Made by a program: the position numbers and the translations under genes
Notes under the pieces: generated by a model
What the model was told of the DNA's origin: nothing
Seen by the model: only the letters and a program-made list of their open reading frames with translations
Databases searched by the model: none
Shown here: positions 17,864 to 25,340 of the stretch, in pieces
Layout of the letters: each line of letters starts with the position of its first letter
Position numbering within the stretch: the stretch's first letter is position 1
Assembly (NCBI GenBank): GCA_963702305.1
Contig: CAVPBX010000003.1
Coordinates: 124,001-188,000, forward strand
Direction: 5' to 3'
Source: PALSA-693 sp963702305
GTDB lineage: Bacteria; Actinomycetota; Acidimicrobiia; Acidimicrobiales; Palsa-688
DNA: 64,000 nucleotides

Positions 17864-18859
17864 CTAGCCCTCCAGGTCGCTGCCCTGGAAGGCGGTGACC
17901 GTCACTCCCTCGCCGGACAGCTCCCGAAGGAACACCCCGGGCGTCGGGACCAGTTCGGCCAGCCCGGCCGCTCCCGAGCGCGCCAGGCGCCCCATGCCCG
18001 CCCACCGCGCCGCCTGCCCGGCCACCGCGCCGGCCGCCACCGCCGGCGGCACGGCCACGCCGAGGATTTTGGTGTCGGCGTGGCCGTCCAGCCAGCCTCG
18101 TACCTCCACCCGCACCGCCCCGACAAGCCCCTCCGGGTGCGGCGCACGCAGCATCGGCAGCCAGGAGGTGAGCCGGTCCCGGCGGGTGGCCTCCAACCGG
18201 GAAGTCACCCGCCGACAGCCAGGAAACGCCGGCGCCAGCAGCCAGGGGTCGGCCAGGCCGGCGCGGTAACAGTCCGCCCCACCCACCGGCTCGGGAAACC
18301 AGACCAGCTCGCGTCCCGAGCCACCCGGGCGCCGACGCCAGGCGCCGTCCTCCCAATCGACGGCGACCGAGGCCAGGGCGGCGTGATGGCGGCGGGCGCA
18401 GGCCGGCCCACCGGTGCCGACGCTGGCCACGTGCACCTCGTCGACGCGGTCGAGCCCATCGCGCAGGTGGGCGGCCAGCACGCAGCTCAGCCCCGGCGCC
18501 ATGGCGGCACCGACCACGGCAGTGCGGTCGACGTCGCGCGCGAAGGCATCGAGGGCGAGCAGGCCCCGCACGTCGGCGGGGTCATCGGTGACGCACACCA
18601 CGTGGCTACCTCGCGACAACGCCAGCTCGACATCGGGGCGCGGGTCACCGGCCGCGGCGAACACCGTGACGTCCGCGGCCGGCGCCGTATCGAGTCCGCC
18701 CGGGCGCACGTCGACGTGGGTAGCCAACTCGCCGAGGGCGGCGGTCGCCCGGCGCGGGTCGCGATGCATCACCACGAGCGATTCGACCCCCTCGGCGCCC
18801 GCCAGGACGTGGGCGACCCGGGTTCCGACGGCACCCAGTCCGACCAGGACGATGCGCAC
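17864..18859 (-). CDS. Saccharopine dehydrogenase-like NAD(P)-binding protein
   Basis: A 331-residue protein with an N-terminal Rossmann motif MRIVLVGLGAVGTRVAHVL, then VVMHRDPRRA and VTDDPADVRGLLALD. The middle has VGAAMAPGLSCVLAAHL and an internal domain with VHVASVGTGGPAC, a pattern seen in saccharopine-dehydrogenase/homospermidine-synthase-like reductases. The substrate is unknown. It is the distal gene of the minus-strand cluster that begins at 23544, three bases after the small membrane protein, so it is probably co-transcribed with the mau-like genes. GTG 18859 begins exactly at the Rossmann strand. Confidence 0.7.
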   Translation of the reverse strand: MRIVLVGLGAVGTRVAHVLAGAEGVESLVVMHRDPRRATAALGELATHVDVRPGGLDTAPAADVTVFAAAGDPRPDVELALSRGSHVVCVTDDPADVRGLLALDAFARDVDRTAVVGAAMAPGLSCVLAAHLRDGLDRVDEVHVASVGTGGPACARRHHAALASVAVDWEDGAWRRRPGGSGRELVWFPEPVGGADCYRAGLADPWLLAPAFPGCRRVTSRLEATRRDRLTSWLPMLRAPHPEGLVGAVRVEVRGWLDGHADTKILGVAVPPAVAAGAVAGQAARWAGMGRLARSGAAGLAELVPTPGVFLRELSGEGVTVTAFQGSDLEG

Positions 18860-18862
18860 TCG

Positions 18863-19024
18863 CTAGGGGTGTGTCGGCCCGGGCGGCTCGGTCAGCTCGT
18901 CGGCGGGGAGCTCCCGCCATCCACCGCGCTGGGGCGGCGTCCCCCCGCTGCCCCGCAACCGCACGATGCCGGCGATGACGACGGTGGCACTGAGTGCGAC
19001 CAGGGTGCGGCGGAGCGCCTTCAT
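18863..19024 (-). CDS. Small single-pass membrane protein, 53 residues
   Basis: Starts MKALRRTLVALSATVVIAG: a short basic N-terminus, one membrane helix of about 17 residues, and a Pro/Gly-rich tail ending TEPPGPTHP. The helix could be an anchor or an uncleaved signal. It is in line with the cluster, three bases before the downstream gene and 37 bases after the lipoprotein gene. There is no homology call. Confidence 0.5.
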   Translation of the reverse strand: MKALRRTLVALSATVVIAGIVRLRGSGGTPPQRGGWRELPADELTEPPGPTHP

Positions 19025-19061
19025 GACCGGGCCAGCCTACCGGGTCACCTGCTTGCGACCC

Positions 19062-19577
19062 TCACCCCTGGACCTGGAGCGGGTAGACATCCTGCGGCCG
19101 TCCATCGGGGGACACGCCCGTCCAGGTGACCGTGAGCCGGGTGAACTGCGGCCCCACCGGCCCCACGACCACCCGATCGAGGGCCAGGTTGGCCGCCGAG
19201 ATGATGGCCTGACCGTTGACCAAGAGGTGCACGGTGCCGGTGCCGGTGGCGGTGGCCGGGCCCCAGGATCGCCATGTCACCCCGGTCGCCATGGTCGTCC
19301 CGGTGCCGCACACGATGAGCAACGTCGCGGGTTTGTACGCGCCGCCACCGCAGTTGGGCACGGTGGCCAACTGGTGGGCGACCGTGGTGGGGGTGACCGC
19401 GGTCGTCCCGCTGGGGGCGGTCGTCGGTGTCGTGGTGGTCGCGCCCGTGATCACCGCGGCCGGATGGTGACTCGAGCCGCAGCCGGCGGCGGCCAGCAGC
19501 GCCACGGCCAGCGCGACCAAGCCAGGGACCGTCGGAGCGACGCGCGCCACGCCCGGCCGCCCCGCACCCGCCTTCAC
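19062..19577 (-). CDS. Lipoprotein of the mau-like cluster
   Basis: About 171 residues from GTG 19577, which overlaps the previous stop in a GTGA. The signal peptide is AGRPGVARVAPTVPG followed by a hydrophobic core LVALAVALLAAA and lipobox AAGC. A Thr-rich linker leads to a beta-rich domain with two cysteines (VPNCGGG and LLIVCG) and FTRLTVTWTGVSPDG. No family is recognised. Its position, translationally coupled to the CcdA/MauF-like gene, suggests a surface partner of the cysteine-rich exported protein. Confidence 0.65.
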   Translation of the reverse strand: MKAGAGRPGVARVAPTVPGLVALAVALLAAAGCGSSHHPAAVITGATTTTPTTAPSGTTAVTPTTVAHQLATVPNCGGGAYKPATLLIVCGTGTTMATGVTWRSWGPATATGTGTVHLLVNGQAIISAANLALDRVVVGPVGPQFTRLTVTWTGVSPDGRPQDVYPLQVQG

Positions 19578-20344
19578 CGGACCGGCGCCGCGGCGCGCCC
19601 CCGCACCAGCTGGGCGACGGTCACTCCCCCCGCCGTCAGGGCCACGACGGCCCCCGCCAGCGGCCACTGGACCAGCAAGATCACCAGCCCCGCTGCGGCC
19701 TCGATGGCGATGACCGCGACCCGCACGGGCGCACCGGCCCGTTCGAGTCGGCGGTGTATGACCCGCAGCTGGGCGGGCGAGTGGGCGCGGGCCGTGAGCA
19801 GCACGGCGAGGCCCCGGACGAAGCCGAACCCGACGCCCAGCCCCACCGCCGCGACCGGATCAGCGGTCAGTGCCGCCAGCACCACCACCAGGAACACCGC
19901 CGCCGTCATGATGTAGGTGGCGACCCCGACACCGATCTGCCAGCCGAAGCCCACCCCGTAGACCCAGCTGCGGTAACGGCCCAGCCACCGGTCATCGACC
20001 TGCCGGCGCCAAATCGGGATGACCGCGCCGAAGACTCCAGCGTCGATCGCTGCCGCGATCGCGGCGGCCAGCGCGCCCGACGCCGCGATCCAGCCGGGGT
20101 GGGCGGGCACGTCCACGGCGGCCATCATGGCGGCGAGGCCGGCGGCGCCGGCGCCGAGGGTGGCCCCGCCGAGGGTCGAGCCGAAGACAAACCAGGCCGC
20201 GGTCTGTCCGTACCGGTGCCCCCGCCCGCGCTCGCCGAACGGAGTGATCGTCGACAGCATCGACAGCCCGCACGGTGACCAGGTCGACCGGACCGCGGCG
20301 CCGACCGCCACGAGCGCACCAGCGAAAAGGATCAGCACGGTCAT
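19574..20344 (-). CDS. CcdA/MauF-like membrane protein
   Basis: A 256-residue, roughly six-helix membrane protein. After an N-terminal helix it has STWSPCGLSMLSTITPFGE, a Trp-Ser-Pro-Cys-Gly motif at the start of the second helix like that of MauF and CcdA/DsbD-type thiol transporters, followed by AAWFVFGSTLGGATLG. Only this one Cys is conserved-looking, unlike canonical CcdA which has two. MauF is required for methylamine dehydrogenase maturation. The ATG at 20344 lies two bases after the MauA-like stop. The assignment rests on topology, the WSPCG motif and context. Confidence 0.55.
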   Translation of the reverse strand: MTVLILFAGALVAVGAAVRSTWSPCGLSMLSTITPFGERGRGHRYGQTAAWFVFGSTLGGATLGAGAAGLAAMMAAVDVPAHPGWIAASGALAAAIAAAIDAGVFGAVIPIWRRQVDDRWLGRYRSWVYGVGFGWQIGVGVATYIMTAAVFLVVVLAALTADPVAAVGLGVGFGFVRGLAVLLTARAHSPAQLRVIHRRLERAGAPVRVAVIAIEAAAGLVILLVQWPLAGAVVALTAGGVTVAQLVRGRAAAPVR

Positions 20345-20346
20345 CG

Positions 20347-21711
20347 TCAGGCTCCAGATCCGTAGAAGTGGGCGTCGCCGAAGGTAAAGATCCCACCGTC
20401 CGCGGCCACCAGCCAGTAGCCCTTCCCGGTGGGGGTGGAGGCCATGCCCACGATGGGCTGCGCCAGGTGCAGCTTTCCGAGCGACCCGTGAAAGGCCGCG
20501 TCGCCGAAGGAGAAGATCCCGCCGTCCGCCGCGACCAGCCAGTACCCCTTGTCGCTCGCCGTCGCGGCCATGCCCACCACCGGCTGCGTCAACCGAAGGT
20601 TCCCGGTCGACCCGTGAAAGGCCGCGTCGCCGAAGGAGAAGATCCCGCCGTCCGCCGCGACCAGCCAGTAGCCCTTACCCGACGAGGTGGCCGCCATACC
20701 CACCACCGGCTTTACCAGCGGCACGTTGCCCATCGACCCGTAGAAGGGGGCATGGAAGTCGAACACGCCCCCGTCGGTGGCCACGAAGCGGTACCCACCG
20801 GTGGTGGGATCGTCGCTCATGCCGGTGATCGGCTTGGCCAGCCGCAGGTTGCCGGTGGACCCGTCGAACGCCGCGTCGCCGAAGGTAAAGATCCCGCCGT
20901 CCGCGGCCACCAGCCAGTACCCCTTGCCGGTCGGGGTGGCCGCCATCCCGACCACCGGCTGGGCCAGGGCGTGACCGAGGAGGGACCCGTGCGACACCGC
21001 GGCACCGAATGTCCGCACCCCCCCGGCCGAGTCGACCAACCAGTAGCCGTCGCCCTTGGGGGTGGCCGCCATACCGACCACATGGGGGGGCTGCGGGTAG
21101 GTGGTGGGTCCGTCCTGGCACGGGGCGAAGTGGTTCGCGGTGGCGTCGTCGGTCTGGGCGACCGCGCTGCAACTGGCGTCCAGCATCCAAGGCGGAGTGC
21201 ACGACACCACCCGGCACGAGATGCGCCCACTGCAGCCGATCTCCTGATGGCACTGGCCATAGCGGAATTCGGTGCAACCGACATGGCGGTTGTCGCAGCT
21301 GCCCAGCGCGCATTCGCAGGCGAGGCCGTCGCACGAGGGGCAAAAGCTGCCGCCGCCGCAACTGCAGCCGTGGCATTCGCCCATGCAGTCGATGTAGTAG
21401 CGGGGGCCGGCGCAGTAGACGGACCCGTCGGCCTTCCACCACCCCCCGGCGAAGGTGCCGGGCGGGCAGGCGTTGATGCCGTTGTTGATGGTGCAGCAGA
21501 ATTGGGTGTATCCGTCGCAGCAGGACTGCGAGCAGTCGCAGTTGGTCCCGGGCGCGCATTCGCAGATGGCCGCGTAGGCCGTGCCGGGCCGGAGCAGGAA
21601 ATCCACGGGGGCGACGGAGAGCGCGGTCGCGGTCATGGTGGTGCGGGCGATGAAGCTGCGGCGGCTGGTGCGGCCGGCGAGCAGCCCGCCGAGCCGGGCG
21701 GTGATCGTCAA
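20347..21711 (-). CDS. Tat-exported Cys-rich MauA-like domain fused to six 42-residue repeats
   Basis: 454 residues from TTG 21711, which overlaps the MauE-like stop. Residues 14-46 form a twin-arginine signal (RTSRRSFIA, hydrophobic stretch, cut near AYA). Residues 50-200 hold about 26 cysteines and the block FCCTINNGINACPPGTF followed by WWKADGS and RYYIDC, which parallels the start of the methylamine dehydrogenase light chain around its first TTQ tryptophan; Trp at about 175 (CTPPW) could correspond to the second. Residues 210-454 are six repeats of type PVVGMAATPTGKGYWLVAAD plus GGIFTFGDAAF, likely beta-propeller blades. The heavy chain of methylamine dehydrogenase is itself a propeller, so the fusion is suggestive. 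TTQ formation is unproven. Confidence 0.65.
   Translation of the reverse strand: MTITARLGGLLAGRTSRRSFIARTTMTATALSVAPVDFLLRPGTAYAAICECAPGTNCDCSQSCCDGYTQFCCTINNGINACPPGTFAGGWWKADGSVYCAGPRYYIDCMGECHGCSCGGGSFCPSCDGLACECALGSCDNRHVGCTEFRYGQCHQEIGCSGRISCRVVSCTPPWMLDASCSAVAQTDDATANHFAPCQDGPTTYPQPPHVVGMAATPKGDGYWLVDSAGGVRTFGAAVSHGSLLGHALAQPVVGMAATPTGKGYWLVAADGGIFTFGDAAFDGSTGNLRLAKPITGMSDDPTTGGYRFVATDGGVFDFHAPFYGSMGNVPLVKPVVGMAATSSGKGYWLVAADGGIFSFGDAAFHGSTGNLRLTQPVVGMAATASDKGYWLVAADGGIFSFGDAAFHGSLGKLHLAQPIVGMASTPTGKGYWLVAADGGIFTFGDAHFYGSGA
20350..21084 (-). repeat. Six in-frame ~126-bp coding repeats
   Basis: The 3' half of the MauA-like gene consists of six units of about 126 bp. Units 4 and 5 are nearly identical at the DNA level, both containing the string that encodes GYWLVAADGGIFSFGDAAFHG, whereas unit 3 is more divergent and one codon shorter and unit 6 is truncated at the C-terminus. 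Near-identity of adjacent units indicates recent duplication or conversion. Confidence 0.8.
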
Positions 21712-22241
21712 CGCCGGGCCGCCGGGATGGGATCGGTCCACACCAGGTACGCCAGCGCGGCCAGGACCACGGCGACGAACATCAGCGGCCCGCCGTCCCA
21801 GGGTTGATGGACAAAGAGCCGCCCCAGGTGGCGCAGGCCCCCGCCACCCGGCCAGGCTGCCGCCCACCAGACCGCCGACAACGCCGCGCCCAGGTTGAGG
21901 ACCGCATGCGCCGTTGTCGGGGGGGTGTCGGGCCGGCCGAAACACCCGCACGACGCCAGGGCCCAGCCCCGGCGGAGGGCCACCACCACGAACCCGGCGA
22001 AGGCCGTGTAGGCCGCCGCCACCAAGGCCCCGGTCGCCGGTCCGGGTACCGCGATCGCCAGCACCGCCACCACCACCTCGGCGGCCGCGCCGGCCCGGAC
22101 CGCGGTGCGCCCAGCCGGCAGTCCCGCCGCGCCCAGGGCCGTGGCCGTGTCGCCGGGACGGAGGATCTTGGCCACGCCGGCCGCGCCGAGCAGGACCGTG
22201 GCGGCCAGGTACGGGGCGGTGACGGGAGGAAGGTTGATCAC
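21708..22241 (-). CDS. MauE/DoxX family redox-associated membrane protein
   Basis: A 177-residue four-helix protein. AATVLLGAAGVAKILRPGD is the typical MauE first helix, followed by VVVAVLAIAVPGPATGALVAA, AYTAFAGFVVVAL and the CGCFG motif (Cys-Gly-Cys-Phe-Gly) before a further membrane pair. The C-G-C-F-G cysteines are characteristic of MauE-like proteins that work with thioredoxin-like partners in disulfide handling. GTG 22241 overlaps the upstream stop as GTGA, and the gene's own stop overlaps the next TTG, so translation is coupled on both sides. Confidence 0.8.
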   Translation of the reverse strand: MINLPPVTAPYLAATVLLGAAGVAKILRPGDTATALGAAGLPAGRTAVRAGAAAEVVVAVLAIAVPGPATGALVAAAYTAFAGFVVVALRRGWALASCGCFGRPDTPPTTAHAVLNLGAALSAVWWAAAWPGGGGLRHLGRLFVHQPWDGGPLMFVAVVLAALAYLVWTDPIPAARR

Positions 22242-22729
22242 CCCAGCGCCTCCACCCGGATGGAGCCGAGGATCTGGTTGGCCCGGGCCGTGAGGGACAC
22301 CCGGTTGGCGAGTGATCCGACCACCGAATAGAGGCAGAAGGCGCGCCCGGCCGTGGTAAAGAAGCGTTGCACCCCGGCTTGGCCGCGGATGGTTCGCTGC
22401 AGCTGACGGGGCCGGTAGGCGTCGGGGGTGAGACCCGGCACCGCGGTCAGGTTGGCAAACAGCGGGCTGACGGCGGCCTCAGGCCCGAACTCCAGCAGGC
22501 TGACGAAGACGTCGTCCGGTCCCAGCAGCTCGACGAGTCCGCTGCCGTAGTCGCCGCGCCCGGCGGGCAGGGCCACGGTGGCGGCGTGGAAGACGGGATA
22601 GGTCACTTCGCCCGGTCCGGCCGGGCGGCGGTAGATGGTCGCTTCCCATCCCGTTGGCGGCGTGACGGCCAGGCCCATGGCCGCGATCCGGGCCCGGTTG
22701 CCCGTCGCCGCGGGCGACGGTTCCGTCAC
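22238..22729 (-). CDS. Hypothetical protein of the mau-like cluster
   Basis: 163 residues from GTG 22729, which overlaps the thioredoxin-like stop in a GTGA. It is a soluble alpha/beta protein: GLAVTPPTGWEATIYRRPAG, PVFHAATVALPAGRGDYGSG, a region with DDVFVSLLEFGPEA, and a C-terminal FCLYSVVGSLANR. The layout resembles small ligand-binding or PsbP-like proteins that recur in actinobacterial clusters with MauE-type genes, but no family is recognised. There is no signal peptide. Confidence 0.6.
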   Translation of the reverse strand: MTEPSPAATGNRARIAAMGLAVTPPTGWEATIYRRPAGPGEVTYPVFHAATVALPAGRGDYGSGLVELLGPDDVFVSLLEFGPEAAVSPLFANLTAVPGLTPDAYRPRQLQRTIRGQAGVQRFFTTAGRAFCLYSVVGSLANRVSLTARANQILGSIRVEALG

Positions 22730-23544
22730 CGTTCGTCGGTCCCGCCGTCGACCGCGGTGAGGGAGGTGGGGTGGAGGCGGGGGTCGCCGGGGCCGATGCC
22801 GGCTTCCTGCAGGGCCCGGTCGACGGTGGTGTCGCGTTCCCGGTCGGCGCGGGAGCGGTGGCGTCCCTCGGCGCGTGGGTCGGGCGCGGTGGTGCCGTCT
22901 GCGACCGCGTTGCCGACGAGGGTGCGGACCTCTTCCCAGCCAGCGGCGACGCCTTCGCCGACGACCCGGCCCCGCGGGCCGGACACGTAGACGAAGTAAG
23001 GGGCGTACGGGATGTCGTAGTGCTCCCACGCCTCGCTCGACATGACGACGGGCGCGGCTCGAGGGCCGGACCCGGCCAGGCCGGCGATGACCCCTGGGGA
23101 TTCCGCCTCGCTCCCCCGGGTGACCACCGCGAGGCGGGCCCCGCCCGGGATGTCGGGCGGCCCGTCACGGAACGCGTCCCAAAAACCTCGGCAGGTCTGG
23201 CAGCCGGAGGTGAGGAAGGCGACCAGAGTGTCGTGGCGCACGCCACTCACCGCCAGGCTGACGGCATCCCCGTTTGGCGTCACGCCGGCCAGGTCGATCA
23301 CGTCACCGGGATCCCCCCGGGCCGGGGTGGGGCGGACCCCGAGGGTGACCGCCGCGGTGGCACCGCCGGGTGAGGCCGGGCTGAGATCGACCCCCATCTG
23401 GTGCAAGGCTCGCACCACCTCGGCGTTGGCTCGCAGCAGCCCCGCCACCAGGACCCCCAGAAGGGCCACCGCCACGGTGAGGCCGACGACGAGTGCGGTC
23501 ACGGGCGCCCCGCGCTGAACGTCATCCCTCCATTGATAGCGCAT
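22726..23544 (-). CDS. Membrane-anchored thioredoxin-like protein (TlpA/MauD-like)
   Basis: A 272-residue protein with one N-terminal membrane helix (VTALVVGLTVAVALLGVLVAG) and a periplasm-side thioredoxin-like domain: LVAFLTSGCQTCRGFWDAF carries the C-x-x-C as CQTC, followed by AVVTRGSEAES and a YAPYFVYVSGP cis-proline region. A basic/acidic C-terminal tail follows (RADRERDTTVDRALQ). MauD has the same role beside MauE. It is the first gene of the overlapping minus-strand operon; its ATG at 23544 lies downstream of a gap of only 21 bases from the Usp-like ORF. Confidence 0.78.
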   Translation of the reverse strand: MRYQWRDDVQRGAPVTALVVGLTVAVALLGVLVAGLLRANAEVVRALHQMGVDLSPASPGGATAAVTLGVRPTPARGDPGDVIDLAGVTPNGDAVSLAVSGVRHDTLVAFLTSGCQTCRGFWDAFRDGPPDIPGGARLAVVTRGSEAESPGVIAGLAGSGPRAAPVVMSSEAWEHYDIPYAPYFVYVSGPRGRVVGEGVAAGWEEVRTLVGNAVADGTTAPDPRAEGRHRSRADRERDTTVDRALQEAGIGPGDPRLHPTSLTAVDGGTDER

Positions 23545-23565
23545 CCGGCCGCGCCGGTGCGAGCG

Positions 23566-23829
23566 TCAGCCGGTGAGCGTCGACCCGCTCAGCACCTCCG
23601 CCAGCAGGGCATCCACGTCGAGGTGGGCGCGTCCGGACAGCTGGAGCGGCGCCGACAGCACCGGCAGCGCCGACAGGCGGGTGACGCGCTCGCGGATGCC
23701 GTGACCACCGAGGCGGCGGAGGCGGCGGCGCCGGCGCCGGCGCGAACCGACCACGATCGCGGCGGCCGAGCAGGCGTCGGCAGCCTCGACGATCCGGGTC
23801 GCCACGTGGAAGCAGGTGGCCCGCAGCAC
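23566..23829 (-). CDS. Truncated universal-stress-protein-like ORF
   Basis: About 87 residues. TRIVEAADACSAAAIVVGSR matches the alpha4-beta4 part of the UspA fold, then RRRRRRRLRRLGGHG replaces the usual ATP loop GRSGLxRLLLGS, followed by the last strand (LSALPVLSAP). The N-terminal half of a Usp domain is absent from all frames upstream, so this is either a remnant or a minimal form. The eight-arginine run is unusual. The start is uncertain (GTG 23829 or later GTG). Confidence 0.4.
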   Translation of the reverse strand: MLRATCFHVATRIVEAADACSAAAIVVGSRRRRRRRLRRLGGHGIRERVTRLSALPVLSAPLQLSGRAHLDVDALLAEVLSGSTLTG

Positions 23830-23914
23830 CGCGCTGGCGCCGCGCCATCGAAGGGGACCTGCCGAAATCCATCCAACGACGGGTCGGCGCCGGCATAACG
23901 GTGGAGGGCTGGCG

Positions 23915-24400
23915 CTAAGGGACGACGACCACCGCGGGCACGTCGTGGCGGGACACGAGCCGGCGGCCGAGGGAGCCGGCCAGCTGATGCAGCATCTTGG
24001 CGGACCGGCCCACCACGATGAGATCCGCGTGTTGGACCTGGGCGACGCGGGTGAGCTCCGCGGCCGGGTCGCCGATTTGGCGGACGAACACCAGCTCTAT
24101 CCCGGCGTGGTGGGCCCGTAGCTTGGCTTCGACCTCCAGCTGGTCGGCCGCCAGCTCCCGGGCCTGTTTGGCCGCGGCGTAGTCAAACGGCGCCCCCCAT
24201 GGCGCGTAGGGCTCGACGCCTGCCATGACGTGAACCGCGAGGAGCCGGCCGTGCGCCCGGGTGGCTTCGCCGGTCGCCCAGGCGAAGGCGTCCCAGCTGC
24301 TGGGCGACCCGTCGAGACCGACGACGATCAGCGGTGATTTCGCGCCCGACCGGCCGATCGGGGCGTCCTCCGAGCGCGGCGCGGCACTGATGTCGGTCAT
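23915..24400 (-). CDS. Universal stress protein (UspA family)
   Basis: About 161 residues. SPLIVVGLDGSPSSWDAF opens the Usp fold, LLAVHVM is the second strand, and DLIVVGRSAKMLHQLAGSLG leads to RHDVPAVVVVP. The ATP loop G-2x-G-9x-G(S/T) is partly present (GRSAKMLHQLAGSLGRRL), so nucleotide binding is possible. ATG 24400 has a strong ribosome-binding site GGAGGTGACC and is chosen over an upstream in-frame start at 24478, which would overlap the MarR gene. It is four bases after that MarR gene and so may be in one operon. Confidence 0.85.
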   Translation of the reverse strand: MTDISAAPRSEDAPIGRSGAKSPLIVVGLDGSPSSWDAFAWATGEATRAHGRLLAVHVMAGVEPYAPWGAPFDYAAAKQARELAADQLEVEAKLRAHHAGIELVFVRQIGDPAAELTRVAQVQHADLIVVGRSAKMLHQLAGSLGRRLVSRHDVPAVVVVP

Positions 24401-24404
24401 ACGG

Positions 24405-24932
24405 TCACCTCCACTTAGCGACAGCTGATGGGGCGCGGGCGGGGCGGGGGGACCGCGTCCGGCCGGGATCGAGACCATCTTCCGGCGGCGGAGCAGCCAC
24501 CCCGCGTCCGGGCTCCTCGGCGACGTCCAGCAAGTGCCGCAACGGCCGGAGGGCGCTACTGAGGGCGTCGACCTCGTGCGCCGCGAGCTTGTCGATCAGG
24601 CCGGTAAACCGTGACACGCCGACGCGACGCATGGTGCGCAGGTACTGCCGCCCGCTACGGGTGATGACGACGAGCACCACCCGCCCGTCGCCGGAGTGGC
24701 GCCGGCGCTCGGCCAGGCCCAGCTGCTCGAGCTGGGTGACGAGGGCCGTCATCGACGGCTGGGTGACCCCCTCGTTGACCGCCAGGTCGGTGAGGCGCCG
24801 CGGGCCGGTCCGCTCCAGGGTGCTGAGTGTCGATGCCGCAGTCAGGCTCAGCTCCCGGCCGAAGTCCCGCACCGCCAGACCGACCAGGGCGAACAACGTT
24901 TCGCCGAGGATGTCGTTGCGGGCGGCAGGCAT
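24405..24932 (-). CDS. MarR family transcriptional regulator
   Basis: 175 residues. The winged helix reads LTAASTLSTLERTGPRRL, TDLAVNEGVTQPSMTALVTQ, LEQLGLAERRRHSGDGRVVLV and the wing ITRSGRQYLRTMRR. The C-terminal 30 residues are a disordered basic tail after the dimerisation helix. It starts 18 bases from a perfect 12-bp palindrome and is followed by a universal stress gene, a common redox- or drug-responsive arrangement. Confidence 0.85.
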   Translation of the reverse strand: MPAARNDILGETLFALVGLAVRDFGRELSLTAASTLSTLERTGPRRLTDLAVNEGVTQPSMTALVTQLEQLGLAERRRHSGDGRVVLVVITRSGRQYLRTMRRVGVSRFTGLIDKLAAHEVDALSSALRPLRHLLDVAEEPGRGVAAPPPEDGLDPGRTRSPRPARAPSAVAKWR

Positions 24933-24949
24933 GCCATAATCATAGCTCT

Positions 24950-24961
24950 ATCTATATAGAT
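24950..24961. promoter_or_regulatory. Perfect palindrome upstream of marR-like gene
   Basis: ATCTATATAGAT is a perfect 12-bp palindrome in an otherwise GC-rich region, 18 bp before the MarR start codon. On the minus strand it is followed by TATGAT, a plausible -10 element. MarR proteins usually bind such AT-rich dyads overlapping their own promoter. Confidence 0.5.
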
Positions 24962-25058
24962 TTGCCCATAGAAGTAGTCTTCGCCCCGACGGGGTGGGCC
25001 TGACCAGTCGGATGAACTTCGCGCCGGTTGACCCCCGGGCTCCGTACGCTCCCTGCTC

Positions 25059-25340
25059 ATGGACCCGAGCAACGCCTTCGTGATGGTGCCGTGCACGACC
25101 AATCTGAGGGGCACGTACAAAGTGCACGTCCAGGATCCGCACGAAGACCCGGGCGCGGACTTCTACCCGGAGTGCCGGGTGCAGGCCATCGGCCACCGCG
25201 ACGTCGACGTCACCATCCCGACCATCAACGCGCCGGATCGGGCCGGGACCTGGTACCTGTTGACGCTGCGGGAGTTGTCGTGGTTCCCCAACCCGATTTG
25301 GGTGCACGAGGATGACGGCAACCTGCGGCTGGGCTACTAG
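25059..25340 (+). CDS. Hypothetical protein, 93 residues
   Basis: Not recognised. It starts MDPSNAFVMVPCTTNLRGT and is compact and beta-rich, with DFYPECRVQAIGHRDVDVTI and a hydrophobic end (TWYLLTLRELSWFPNPI). There are two cysteines. It is the only plus-strand gene between the MarR and the TetR-P450 genes, and its stop touches the convergent TetR gene. Confidence 0.5.
   Translation: MDPSNAFVMVPCTTNLRGTYKVHVQDPHEDPGADFYPECRVQAIGHRDVDVTIPTINAPDRAGTWYLLTLRELSWFPNPIWVHEDDGNLRLGY

Noticed and set aside
20275..21807. Plus-strand open frame of 510 codons with repeats
   Set aside because: It is the antisense of the MauA-like repeat gene; the apparent repeats are reflections of the real minus-strand repeats.
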